Positions 12,701 to 24,918 of a stretch of DNA of 64,000 nucleotides are shown here, piece by piece. Positions within the stretch are counted from its first letter, which is position 1; every line of letters begins with the position of its first letter. The translations under genes and the position numbers were made by a program. The DNA lies in NCBI GenBank assembly GCA_954871525.1, contig OX940863.1, positions 44,440,501 to 44,504,500 of the forward strand, in the 5' to 3' direction. The stretch is from Parietaria judaica. Lineage: Eukaryota; Streptophyta; Magnoliopsida; Rosales; Urticaceae. Below the pieces are notes generated by a model, which searched no databases, had not been told where the DNA came from, and was given only the letters and a program-made list of their open reading frames with translations.

Positions 12701-14084
12701 TCAACAATTAATGCGTGCTCCAAAAAAAAACTGAGTCTTTTTTCCATTTTACGCGAAAGAACCCTAATAAAACTATATTTTAAACAAAAATTGAACTTCC
12801 AAATGCTAAATAATGTGTAATTGTATCACATTTACTTATTTTAATCCCTAAATAGCGAAGCACTATCTCGTAGTTTCTATATGAAGCCGTTAATGGGTTA
12901 AAATCTTTACCGAAAAGTGTTAAAAATTGGTTTTCTTGCGATAGCAAATACGATCCGTTCTTGACGAAATTTGAGTTGCTAGACTTTCGTTAGGGTGGTA
13001 TTGTTATAAATTGGTTTAGTTTTGGCATTAAATTTTTTTGGAGCTCTCTTTAAACCCAGTTTCAACAATTAATGCGTGCTCCAAAAAAAAACTGAGTCTT
13101 TTTTCCATTTTACGCGAAAGAACCCTAATAAAACTATATTTTAAACAAAAATTGAACTTCCAAATGCTAAATAATGTGTAATTGTATCACATTTACTTAT
13201 TTTAATCCCTAAATAGCGAAGCACTATCTCGTAGTTTCTATATGAAGCAGTTAATGGGTTAAAATCTTTACCGAAAAGTGTTAAAAATTGGTTTTCTTGC
13301 GAGAGCAAATACGATCCGTTCTTGACAAAATTTTAGTTGCTAGACTATCTTTAGGGTGGTATTGTTATAAATTGGTTTAGTTTTGGCATTAAATTTTTTT
13401 GGAGCTCTCTTTAAACCCAGTTTCAACAATTAATGCGTGCTCCAAAAAAAAACTGACTGTTTTTTCCATTTTACGCAAAAGAACCCTAATTAAACGATAT
13501 TTTAAACAAAAATTGAACTTCCAAATGCTAAATAATGTGTAATTGTATCACATTTACTTATTTTAATCCCTAAATAGCGAAGCACTATCTCGTAGTTTCT
13601 ATATGAAGCCGTTAATGGGTTAAAATCTTTACCGAAAAATGTTAAAAATTGGTTTTCTTGCGAAAGCAAATACGATCCGTTCTTGACGAAATTTGAGTTG
13701 CTAGACTTTCGTAAGGGTGGTATTGTTATAAATTGGTTTAGTTTTGGCATTAAATTTTTTTGGAGCTCTCTTTAAACCCAGTTTCAACAATTAATGCGTG
13801 CTCCAAAAAAAAACTGAGTGTTTTTTCCATTTTACGCGAAAGAACCCTAATTAAACGATATTTTAAATAAAAATTAAACTTCCAAATGCTAAATAATGTG
13901 TAATTGTATCACATTTACTTATTTTAATCCCTAAATAGCGAAGCACTATCTCGTAGTTTCTATATGAAGCCGTTAATGGGTTAAAATCTTTACCGAAAAG
14001 TGTTAAAAATTGGTTTTCTTGCGAGAGCAAATACGATCCGTTCTTGACAAAATTTGAGTTGCTAGACTTTCGTTAGGGTGGTAT
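9753..14084. repeat. 6-monomer higher-order repeat, two full copies (9753-11918 and 11919-14084)
   Basis: Each copy is 2166 bp. Order of markers: TTGTGTCAC with CGTAAGGG; ATTCTTTTTGGATATC; AATAAAACTATA; AATAAAACTATA with AAGCAGTTAATG and GACTATCTTTAGGG; ACGCAAAAGAACC with GCGAAAGCAAAT and CGTAAGGG; AAATAAAAATTAAAC. The second copy begins with a monomer marked GGCATTCAATT and ACCCTGTTTC, which the first copy lacks but the next unit (14085) shares. The boundaries chosen are therefore one of several equivalent phases. Confidence 0.85.
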
Positions 14085-16610
14085 TGTTATAAATTGGTTT
14101 AGTTTTGGCATTCAATTTTTTTGGAGCTCTCTTTAAACCCTGTTTCAACAATTAATGCGTGCTCCAAAAAAAAACTGAGTCTTTTTTCCATTTTACGCGA
14201 AAGAACCCTAATTAAACGATATTTTAAACAAAAATTGAACTTCCAAATGCTAAATAATGTGTAATTGTGTCACATTTACTTATTTTAATCCCTAAATAGC
14301 GAAGCACTATCTCGTAGTTTCTATATGAAGCCGTTAATGGGTTAAAATCTTTACCGAAAAATGTTAAAAATTGGTTTTCTTGCGAGAGCAAATACGATCC
14401 GTTCTTGACGAAATTTGAGTTGCTAGACTTTCGTAAGGGTGGTATTGTTATAAATTGGTTTAGTTTTGGCATTAATTCTTTTTGGATATCTCTTTAAACC
14501 CAGTTTCAACAATTAATGCGTGCTCCAAAAAAAAACTGAGTCTTTTTTCCATTTTACGCGAAAGAACCCTAATTAAACGATATTTTAAACAAAAATTGAA
14601 CTTCCAAATGCTAAATAATGTGTAATTGTATCACATTTACTTATTTTAATCCCTAAATAGCGAAGCACTATCTCGTAGTTTCTATATGAAGCCGTTAATG
14701 GGTTAAAATCTTTACCGAAAAGTGTTAAAAATTGGTTTTCTTGCGAGAGCAAATACGATCCGTTCTTGACGAAATTTGAGTTGCTAGACTTTCGTTAGGG
14801 TGGTATTGTTATAAATTGGTTTAGTTTTGGCATTAAATTTTTTTGGAGCTCTCTTTAAACCCAGTTTCAACAATTAATGCGTGCTCCAAAAAAAAACTGA
14901 GTCTTTTTTCCATTTTACGCGAAAGAACCCTAATAAAACTATATTTTAAACAAAAATTGAACTTCCAAATGCTAAATAATGTGTAATTGTATCACATTTA
15001 CTTATTTTAATCCCTAAATAGCGAAGCACTATCTCGTAGTTTCTATATGAAGCCGTTAATGGGTTAAAATCTTTACCGAAAAGTGTTAAAAATTGGTTTT
15101 CTTGCGAGAGCAAATACGATCCGTTCTTGACGAAATTTTAGTTGCTAGACTATCTTTAGGGTGGTATTGTTATAAATTGGTTTAGTTTTGGCATTAAATT
15201 TTTTTGGAGCTCTCTTTAAACCCAGTTTCAACAATTAATGCGTGCTCCAAAAAAAAACTGACTGTTTTTTCCATTTTACGCAAAAGAACCCTAATTAAAC
15301 GATATTTTAAACAAAAATTGAACTTCCAAATGCTAAATAATGTGTAATTGTATCACATTTACTTATTTTAATCCCTAAATAGCGAAGCACTATCTCGTAG
15401 TTTCTATATGAAGCCGTTAATGGGTTAAAATCTTTACCGAAAAATGTTAAAAATTGGTTTTCTTGCGAAAGCAAATACGATCCGTTCTTGACGAAATTTG
15501 AGTTGCTAGACTTTCGTAAGGGTGGTATTGTTATAAATTGGTTTAGTTTTGGCATTAAATTTTTTTGGAGCTCTCTTTAAACCCAGTTTCAACAATTAAT
15601 GCGTGCTCCAAAAAAAAACTGAGTGTTTTTTCCATTTTACGCGAAAGAACCTTAATTAAACGATATTTTAAATAAAAATTAAACTTCCAAATGCTAAATA
15701 ATGTGTAATTGTATCACATTTACTTATTTTAATCCCTAAATAGCGAAGCACTATCTCGTAGTTTCTATATGAAGCCGTTAATGGGTTAAAATCTTTACCG
15801 AAAAGTGTTAAAAATTGGTTTTCTTGCGAGAGCAAATACGATCCGTTCTTGACGAAATTTTAGTTGCTAGACTATCTTTAGGGTGGTATTGTTATAAATT
15901 GGTTTAGTTTTGGCATTAAATTTTTTTGGAGCTCTCTTTAAACCCAGTTTCAACAATTAATGCGTGCTCCAAAAAAAAACTGACTGTTTTTTCCATTTTA
16001 CGCAAAAGAACCCTAATTAAACGATATTTTAAACAAAAATTGAACTTCCAAATGCTAAATAATGTGTAATTGTATCACATTTACTTATTTTAATCCCTAA
16101 ATAGCGAAGCACTATCTCGTAGTTTCTATATGAAGCCGTTAATGGGTTAAAATCTTTACCGAAAAATGTTAAAAATTGGTTTTCTTGCGAAAGCAAATAC
16201 GATCCGTTCTTGACGAAATTTGAGTTGCTAGACTTTCGTAAGGGTGGTATTGTTATAAATTGGTTTAGTTTTGGCATTAAATTTTTTTGGTGCTCTCTTT
16301 AAACCCAGTTTCAACAATTAATGCGTGCTCCAAAAAAAACTGAGTGTTTTTTCCATTTTACGCGAAAGAACCCTAATTAAACGATATTTTAAATAAAAAT
16401 TAAACTTCCAAATGCTAAATAATGTGTAATTGTATCACATTTACTTATTTTAATCCCTAAATAGCGAAGCACTATCTCGTAGTTTCTATATGAAGCCGTT
16501 AATGGGTTAAAATCTTTACCGAAAACTGTTAAAAATTGGTTTTCTTGCGATAGCAAATACGATCCGTTCTTGACGAAATTTGAGTTGCTAGACTTTCGTT
16601 AGGGTGGTAT
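14085..16610. repeat. Contracted and re-expanded third copy of the 6-monomer repeat
   Basis: Monomers start at 14085, 14446, 14807, 15168, 15529, 15890 and 16251. The copy at 14807 has the 5' part of one standard monomer (AATAAAACTATA with AAGCCGTTAATG) joined to the 3' end of the next (TTTTAGTTGC, GACTATCTTTAGGG), so one monomer is missing relative to the 6-monomer unit. The copy at 15529 likewise joins an AAATAAAAATTAAAC 5' part to the GACTATCTTTAGGG 3' end. It is followed by a second ACGCAAAAGAACC monomer at 15890, giving two-monomer units at 15168 and 15890. These are the products expected from unequal exchange between out-of-register copies. Confidence 0.8.
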
Positions 16611-17695
16611 TGTTATAAATTGGTTTAGTTTTGGCATTAATTTTTTTTGGAGATCTCTTTAAACCCAGTTTCAACAATTAATGCGTGCTCCAAAAAAAAA
16701 ACTGAGTATTTTTTTCCATTTTACGTGAAAGAACCCTAATTAAACGATATTTTAAACAAAAATTGAACTTCCAAATGCTAAATAATGTGTAATTGTGTCA
16801 CATTTACTTATTTTAATCCCTAAATAGCGAAGCACTATCTCGTAGTTTCTATATGAAGCCGTTAATGGGTTAAAATCTTTACCGAAAAGTGTTAAAAATT
16901 GGTTTTCTTGCGAGAGCAAATACGATCCGTTCTTGACGAAATTTGAGTTGCTAGACTTTTGTTAGGGTGGTATTGTTATAAATTGGTTTAGTTTTGGCAT
17001 TAAATTTTTTTGGAGCTCTCTTTAAACCCAGTTTCAACAATTAATGTGTGCTCCAAAAAAAAACTGATTGTTTTTTCCATTTTACGCGAAAGAACCCTAA
17101 TTAAACGATATTTTAAACAAAAATTGAACTTCCAAATGCTAAATAATGTGTAATTGTGTCACATTTACTTATTTTAATCCCTAAATAGCGAAGCACTATC
17201 TCGTAGTTTCTATATGAAGCCGTTAATGGGTTAAAATCTTTACCAAAAAATGTTAAAAATTGGTTTTCTTGCGAGAGCAAATACGATCCGTTCTTGACGA
17301 AATTTGAGTTGCTAGACTTTCGTAAGGGTGGTATTGTTATAAATTGGTTTAGTTTTGGCATTAATTTTTTTTGGAGCTCTCTTTAAACCCAGTTTCAACA
17401 ATTAATGCGTGCTCCAAAAAAAAACTGAGTGTTTTTTCCATTTTACGCGAAAGAACCCTAATTAAACGATATTTTAAACAAAAATTGAACTTCCAAATGC
17501 TAAATAATGTGTAATTGTGTCACATTTACTTATTTTAATCCCTAAATAGCGAAGCACTATCTCGTAGTTTCTATATGAAGCCGTTAATGGGTTAAAATCT
17601 TTACCGAAAAATGTTAAAAATTGGTTTTCTTGCGAGAGCAAATACGATCCGTTCTTGACGAAATTTAAGTTGCTAGACTTTAGTAAGGGTGGTAT
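16611..17695. repeat. Three satellite monomers sharing a GTGTCAC marker
   Basis: Monomers start at 16611, 16974 and 17335, and all carry TTGTGTCACATT. The first has AGTATTTTTTTCC and ACGTGAAAG. The second has AATGTGTGCTCC and TTTACCAAAAAATG. The third has AAATTTAAGTTGC and TTTAGTAAGGG. They separate the 6-monomer region from the 4-monomer region. No non-satellite sequence is present. Confidence 0.8.
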
Positions 17696-20600
17696 TGTTA
17701 TAAATTGGTTTAGTTTTGGCATTAATTTTTTTTGGATATCTCTTTAAACCCAGTTTCAACAATTAATGCGTGCTCCAAAAAAAAACTGAGTCTTTTTTCC
17801 ATTTTACGCGAAAGAACCCTAATTAAACGATATTTTAAACAAAAATTGAACTTCCAAATGCTAAATAATGTGTAATTGTATCACATTTACTTATTTTAAT
17901 CCCTAAATAGCGAAGCACTATCTCGTAGTTTCTATATGAAGCCGTTAATGGGTTAAAATCTTTACCGAAAAGTGTTAAAAATTGGTTTTCTTGCGAGAGC
18001 AAATACGATCCGTTCTTGACGAAATTTGAGTTGCTAGACTTTCGTTAGGGTGGTATTGTTATAAATTGGTTTCATTTTGGAATTAAATTTTTTTGGAGCT
18101 CTGTTTAAACCCAGTTTCAACAATTAATGCGTGCTCCAAAAAAAAAACTGAGTCTTTTTTCCATTTTACGCGAAAGAACCCTAATTAAACGATATTTTAA
18201 ACAAAAATTGTACTTCCAAATGCTAAATAATGTGTAATTGTATCACATTTACTTATTTTAATCCCTAAATAGCGAAGCACTATCTCGTAGTTTCTATATG
18301 AAGCCGTTAATGGGTTAAAATCTTTACCGAAAAGTGTTAAAAATTGGTTTTCTTGCGAGAGCAAATACGATCCGTTCTTGACGAAATTTGAGTTGCTAGA
18401 CTTTCGTTAGGGTGGTATTGTTATAAATTGGTTTAGTTTTGGCATTAAATTTTTTTGGAGCTCTCTTTAAACCCAGTTTCAACAATTAATGCGTGCTCCA
18501 AAAAAAAACTGACTGTTTTTTCCATTTTACGCGAAAGAACCCTAATTAAACGATATTTTAAACAAAAATTGAACTTCCAAATGCTAAATAATGTGTAATT
18601 GTATCACATTTACTTATTTTAATCCCTAAATAGCGAAGCACTATCTCGTAGTTTCTATATGAAGCCGTTAATGGGTTAAAATCTTTACCGAAAAATGTTA
18701 AAAATTGGTTTTCTTGCGAAAGCAAATACGATCCGTTCTTGACGAAATTTGAGTTGCTAGACTTTCGTAAGGGTGGTATTGTTATAAATTGGTTTAGTTT
18801 TGGCATTAAATTTTTTTGGAGCTCTCTTTAAACCCAGTTTCAACAATTAATGCGTGCTCCAAAAAAAAACTGAGTGTTTTTTCCATTTTACGCGAAAGAA
18901 CCCTAATTAAACGATATTTTAAACAAAAATTAAACTTCCAAATGCTAAATAATGTGTAATTGTATCACATTTACTTATTTTAATCCCTAAATAGCGAAGC
19001 ACTATCTCGTAGTTTCTATATGAAGCCGTTAATGGGTTAAAATCTTTACCGAAAAATGTTAAAAATTGGTTTTCTTGCGAGAGCAAATACGATTCGTTCT
19101 TGACGAAATTTGAGTTGCTAGACTTTCGTAAGGGTGGTATTGTTATAAATTGGTTTAGTTTTGGCATTAATTTTTTTTGGATATCTCTTTAAACCCAGTT
19201 TCAACAATTAATGCGTGCTCCAAAAAAAAACTGAGTCTTTTTTCCATTTTACGCGAAAGAACCCTAATTAAACGATATTTTAAACAAAAATTGAACTTCC
19301 AAATGCTAAATAATGTGTAATTGTATCACATTTACTTATTTTAATCCCTAAATAGCGAAGCACTATCTCGTAGTTTCTATATGAAGCCGTTAATGGGTTA
19401 AAATCTTTACCGAAAAGTGTTAAAAATTGGTTTTCTTGCGACAGCAAATACGATCCGTTCTTGACGAAATTTGAGTTGCTAGACTTTCGTTAGGGTGGTA
19501 TTGTTATAAATTGGTTTAGTTTTGGAATTAAATTTTTTTGGAGCTCTGTTTAAACCCAGTTTCAACAATTAATGCGTGCTCCAAAAAAAAAACTGAGTCT
19601 TTTTTCCATTTTACGCGAAAGAACCCTAATTAAACGATATTTTAAACAAAAATTGTACTTCCAAATGCTAAATAATGTGTAATTGTATCACATTTACTTA
19701 TTTTAATCCCTAAATAGCGAAGCACTATCTCGTAGTTTCTATATGAAGCCGTTAATGGGTTAAAATCTTTACCGAAAAGTGTTAAAAATTGGTTTTCTTG
19801 CGAGAGCAAATACGATCCGTTCTTGACGAAATTTGAGTTGCTAGACTTTCGTTAGGGTGGTATTGTTATAAATTGGTTTAGTTTTGGCATTAAATTTTTT
19901 TGGAGCTCTCTTTAAACCCAGTTTCAACAATTAATGCGTGCTCCAAAAAAAAACTGACTGTTTTTTCCATTTTACGCGAAAGAACCCTAATTAAACGATA
20001 TTTTAAACAAAAATTGAACTTCCAAATGCTAAATAATGTGTAATTGTATCACATTTACTTATTTTAATCCCTAAATAGCGAAGCACTATCTCGTAGTTTC
20101 TATATCAAGCCGTTAATTGGTTAAAATATTTACCGAAAAATGTTAAAAATATGTTTTCTTACGAAAGCAAATACGATCCGTTCTTGACGAAATTTGAGTT
20201 GCTAGACTTTCGTAAGGGTGGTATTGTTATAAATTGGTTTAGTTTTGGCATTAAATTTTTTTGGAGCTCTCTTTAAACCCAGTTTCAACAATTAATGCGT
20301 GCTCCAAAAAAAAACTGAGTGTTTTTTCCATTTTACGCGAAAGAACCCTAATTAAACGATATTTTAAACAAAAATTAAACTTCCAAATGCTTAATAATGT
20401 GTAATTGTATAACATTTACTTATTTTAATCCCTAATAGCGAAGACCTATCTCGTAGTTTCTATATCAAGCCGTTAATTCGTTAAAATATTTACCGAAAAA
20501 TGTTAAAAATTTGTTTTCTTACAAGAGCAAATACGATGCGTTCTTGACGAAATTTGAGTTGCTAGACTTTCGTAAGGGTGGTATTGTTATAAATTGGTTT

Positions 20601-22029
20601 AGTTTTGGCATTAATTTTTTTTGGATATCTCTTTAAACCCAGTTTCAACAATTAATGCGTGCTCCAAAAAAAAACTGAGTCTTTTTTCCATTTTAAGCGA
20701 AAGAACCCTAATTAAACGATATTTTAAACAAAAATTGAACTTCCAAATGCTAAATAATGTGTAATTGTATCACATTTACTTATTTTAATCCCTAAATAGC
20801 GAAGCACTATCTCGTAGTTTCTATATGAAGCCGTTAATGGGTTAAAATCTTTACCGAAAAGTGTTAAAAATTGGTTTTCTTGCGAGAGCAAATACGATCC
20901 GTTCTTGACGAAATTTGAGTTGCTAGACTTTCGTTAGGGTGGTATTGTTATAAATTGGTTTAGTTTTGGAATTAAATTTTTTTGGAGCTCTGTTTAAACC
21001 CAGTTTCAACAATTAATGCGTGCTCCAAAAAAAAAACTGAGTCTTTTTTCCATTTTACGCGAAAGAACCCTAATTAAACGATATTTTAAACAAAAATTGA
21101 ACTTCCAAATGCTAAATAATGTGTAATTGTATCACATTTACTTATTTTAATCCCTAAATAGCGAAGCACTATCTCGTAGTTTCTATAAGAAGCCGTTAAT
21201 GGGTTAAAATCTTTACCGAAAAGTGTTAAAAATTGGTTTTCTTGCGAGAGCAAATACGATCCGTTCTTGACGAAATTTGAGTTGCTAGACTTTCGTTAGG
21301 GTGGTATTGTTATAAATTGGTTTAGTTTTGGCATTAAATTTTTTTGGAGCTCTCTTTAAACCCAGTTTCAACAATTAATGCGTGCTCCAAAAAAAAACTG
21401 ACTGTTTTTTCCATTTTACGCGAAAGAACCCTAATTAAACGATATTTTAAACAAAAATTGAACTTCCAAATGCTAAATAATGTGTAATTGTATCACATTT
21501 ACTTATTTTAATCCCTAAATAGCGAAGCACTATCTCGTAGTTTCTATATGAAGCCGTTAATGGGTTAAAATCTTTACCGAAAAATGTTAAAAATTGGTTT
21601 TCTTGCGAAAGCAAATACGATCCGTTCTTGACGAAATTTGAGTTGCTAGACTTTCGTAAGGGTGGTATTGTTATAAATTGGTTTAGTTTTGGCATTAAAT
21701 TTTTTTGGAGCTCTCTTTAAACCCAGTTTCAACAATTAATGCGTGCTCCAAAAAAAAACTGAGTGTTTTTTCCATTTTACGCGAAAGAAACCTAATTAAA
21801 CGATATTTTAAACAAAAATTAAACTTCCAAATGCTAAATAATGTGTAATTGTATCACATTTACTTATTTTAATCCCTAAATAGCGAAGCACTATCTCGTA
21901 GTTTCTATATGAAGCCGTTAATGGGTTAAAATCTTTACCGAAAAGTGTTAAAAATTGGTTTTCTTGCGAGAGCAAATACGATCCGTTCTTGACGAAATTT
22001 GAGTTGCTAGACTTTCGTTAGGGTGGTAT
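17696..22029. repeat. 4-monomer higher-order repeat, three copies of about 1445 bp
   Basis: Copies lie at 17696-19140, 19141-20584 and 20585-22029. Marker order in each: TTGGATATCTC; TTGGAATTAAAT with GCTCTGTTTAAACC and a ten-A run; AACTGACTG with GCGAAAGCAAAT; AAATTAAACTTCC. Within the second monomer, TTGTACTTCC marks the first two copies and TTGAACTTCC the third. The middle copy contains the decayed stretch at about 20100-20540. The series then continues without its first member at 22030 and 22392. Confidence 0.85.
20100..20540. repeat. Two adjacent decayed satellite monomers
   Basis: The monomers at 19864 and 20225 carry far more changes than their neighbours, mostly in the same part of the unit. 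Shared changes include TATATCAAGCC for TATATGAAGCC, GTTAATT for GTTAATG, AAAATATTTACC for AAAATCTTTACC, and TTTTCTTAC for TTTTCTTGC. The second copy has further changes of its own: AATGCTTAATAATG, GTATAACATTT, a one-base deletion in CCCTAATAGCG, GAAGACCTATC, CTTACAAGAG and ACGATGCG. Sharing across adjacent copies suggests that one copied the other after some of the changes arose. Local sequencing or assembly error is an alternative. Confidence 0.75.
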
Positions 22030-24918
22030 TGTTATAAATTGGTTTAGTTTTGGAATTAAATTTTTTTGGAGCTCTGTTTAAACCCAGTTTCAACAATTAA
22101 TGCGTGCTCCAAAAAAAAAACTGAGTCTTTTTTCCATTTTACGCGAAAGAACCCTAATTAAACGATATTTTAAACAAAAATTGAACTTCCAAATGCTAAA
22201 TAATGTGTAATTGTATCACATTTACTTATTTTAATCCCTAAATAGCGAAGCACTATCTCGTAGTTTCTATATGAAGCCGTTAATGGGTTAAAATCTTTAC
22301 CGAAAAGTGTTAAAAATTGGTTTTCTTGCGAGAGCAAATACGATCCGTTCTTGACGAAATTTGAGTTGCTAGACTTTCGTTAGGGTGGTATTGTTATAAA
22401 TTGGTTTAGTTTTGGCATTAAATTTTTTGGAGCTCTCTTTAAACCCAGTTTCAACAATTAATGCGTGCTCCAAAAAAAAACTGACTGTTTTTTCCATTTT
22501 ACGCGAAAGAACCCTAATTAAACGATATTTTAAACAAAAATTGAACTTCCAAATGCTAAATAATGTGTAATTGTATCACATTTACTTATTTTAATCCCTA
22601 AATAGCGAAGCACTATCTCGTAGTTTCTATATGAAGCCGTTAATGGGTTAAAATCTTTACCGAAAAATGTTAAAAATTGGTTTTCTTGCGAGAGCAAATA
22701 CGATCCGTTCTTGACAAAATTTGAGTTGCTAGACTTTCGTAAGGGTGGTATTGTTATAAATTGGTTTAGTTTTGGCATTAAATTTTTTTGGAGCTCTCTT
22801 TAAACCCAGTTTCAACAATTAATGCGTGCTCCAAAAAAAAACTGAGTGTTTTTTCCATTTTACGCGAAAGAACCCTAATTAAACGATATTTTAAACAAAA
22901 ATTAAACTTCCAAATGCTAAATAATGTGTAATTGTATCACATTTACTTATTTTAATCCCTAAATAGAGAAGCACTATCTCGTAGTTTCTATATGAAGCCG
23001 TTAATGGGTTAAAATCTTTACCGAAAAATGCTAAAAATTGGTTTTCTTGCGAGAGCAAATACGATCCGTTCTTGACGAAATTTGAGTTGCTAGACTTTCG
23101 TTAGGGTGGTATTGTTATAAATTGGTTTAGTTTTTGCATTAATTTTTTTTGGAGATCTCTTTAAACCCAGTTTCAACAATTAATGCGTGCTCCAAAAAAA
23201 AACTGACTGTTTTTTCCATTTTATGCGAAAGAACCCTAATTAAACGATATTTTAAACAAAAATTGAACTTCCAAATGCTAAATAATGTGTAATTGTATCA
23301 CATTTACTTATTTTAATCCCTAAATAGCGAAGCACTATCTCGTAGTTTCTATATGAAGCCGTTAATGGGTTAAAATCTTTACCGAAAAATGCTAAAAATT
23401 GGTTTTCTTGCGAGAGCAAATACGATCCGTTCTTGACGAAATTTGAGTTGCTAGACTTTCGTTAGGGTGGTATTGTTATAAATTGGTTTAGTTTTTGCAT
23501 TAATTTTTTTTGGAGATCTCTTTAAACCCAGTTTCAACAATTAATGCGTGCTCCAAAAAAAAACTGAGTGTTTTTTCCATTTTACGCGAAAGAACCCTAA
23601 TTAAACGATATTTTAAACAAAAATTAAACTTCCAAATGCTAAATAATGTGTAATTGTATCACATTTACTTATTTTAATCCCTAAATAGAGAAGCACTATC
23701 TCGTAGTTTCTATATGAAGCCGTTAATGGGTTAAAATCTTTACCGAAAAATGCTAAAAATTGGTTTTCTTGCGAGAGCAAATACGATCCGTTCTTGACGA
23801 AATTTGAGTTGCTAGACTTTCGTTAGGGTGGTATTGTTATAAATTGGTTTAGTTTTTGCATTAATTTTTTTTGGAGATCTCTTTAAACCCAGTTTCAACA
23901 ATTAATGCGTGCTCCAAAAAAAAACTGACTGTTTTTTCCATTTTATGCGAAAGAACCCTAATTAAACGATATTTTAAACAAAAATTGAACTTCCAAATGC
24001 TAAATAATGTGTAATTGTATCACATTTACTTATTTTAATCCCTAAATAGCGAAGCACTATCTCGTAGTTTCTATATGAAGCCGTTAATGGGTTAAAATCT
24101 TTACCGAAAAATGTTAAAAATTGGTTTTCTTGCGAAAGCAAATACGATCCGTTCTTGACGAAATTTGAGTTGCTAGACTTTCGTAAGGGTGGTATTGTTA
24201 TAAATTGGTTTAGTTTTTGCATTAAATTTTTTTGGAGCTCTCTTTAAACACAGTTTCAACAATTAATGCGTGCTCCAAAAAAAAACTGAGTGTTTTTTCC
24301 ATTTTACGCGAAAGAACCCTAATTAAACGATATTTTAAACAAAAATTAAACTTCCAAATGCTAAATAATGTGTAATTGTATCACATTTACTTATTTTAAT
24401 CCCTAAATAGCGAAGCACTATCTCGTAGTTTCTATATGAAGCCGTTAATGGGTTAAAATCTTTACCGAAAAGTGTTAAAAATTGGTTTTCTTGCGAGAGC
24501 AAATACGATCCGTTCTTGACGAAATTTGAGTTGCTAGACTTTCGTTAGGGTGGTATTGTTATAAATTGGTTTAATTTTGGAATTAAATTTTTTTGGAGCT
24601 CTCTTTAAACCCAGTTTCAACAATTAATGCGTGCTCCAAAAAAAAAACTGAGTCTTTTTTCCATTTTACGCTAAAGAACCCTAATTAAACGATATTTTAA
24701 ACAAAAATTGAACTTCCAAATGCTAAATAATGTGTAATTGTATCACATTTACTTATTTTAATCCCTAAATAGCGAAGCACTATCTCGTAGTTTCTATATG
24801 AAGCCGTTAATGGGTTAAAATCTTTACCGAAAAGTGTTAAAAATTGGTTTTCTTGCGAGAGCAAATACGATCCGTTCTTGACGAAATTTGAGTTGCTAGA
24901 CTTTCGTTAGGGTGGTAT
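22030..24918. repeat. Mixed satellite stretch with a TTTTTGC subgroup
   Basis: Monomers start at 22030, 22392, 22753, 23113, 23474, 23835, 24196 and 24557. Those at 23113, 23474, 23835 and 24196 share TTAGTTTTTGCATT. They alternate between a GACTG form with TTTTATGCG (23113, 23835) and a GAGTG form with AAATTAAACTTCC (23474, 24196), giving a 2-monomer rhythm. The copy at 22392 has only six T before GGAGCTC. No gene is seen. Confidence 0.8.
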
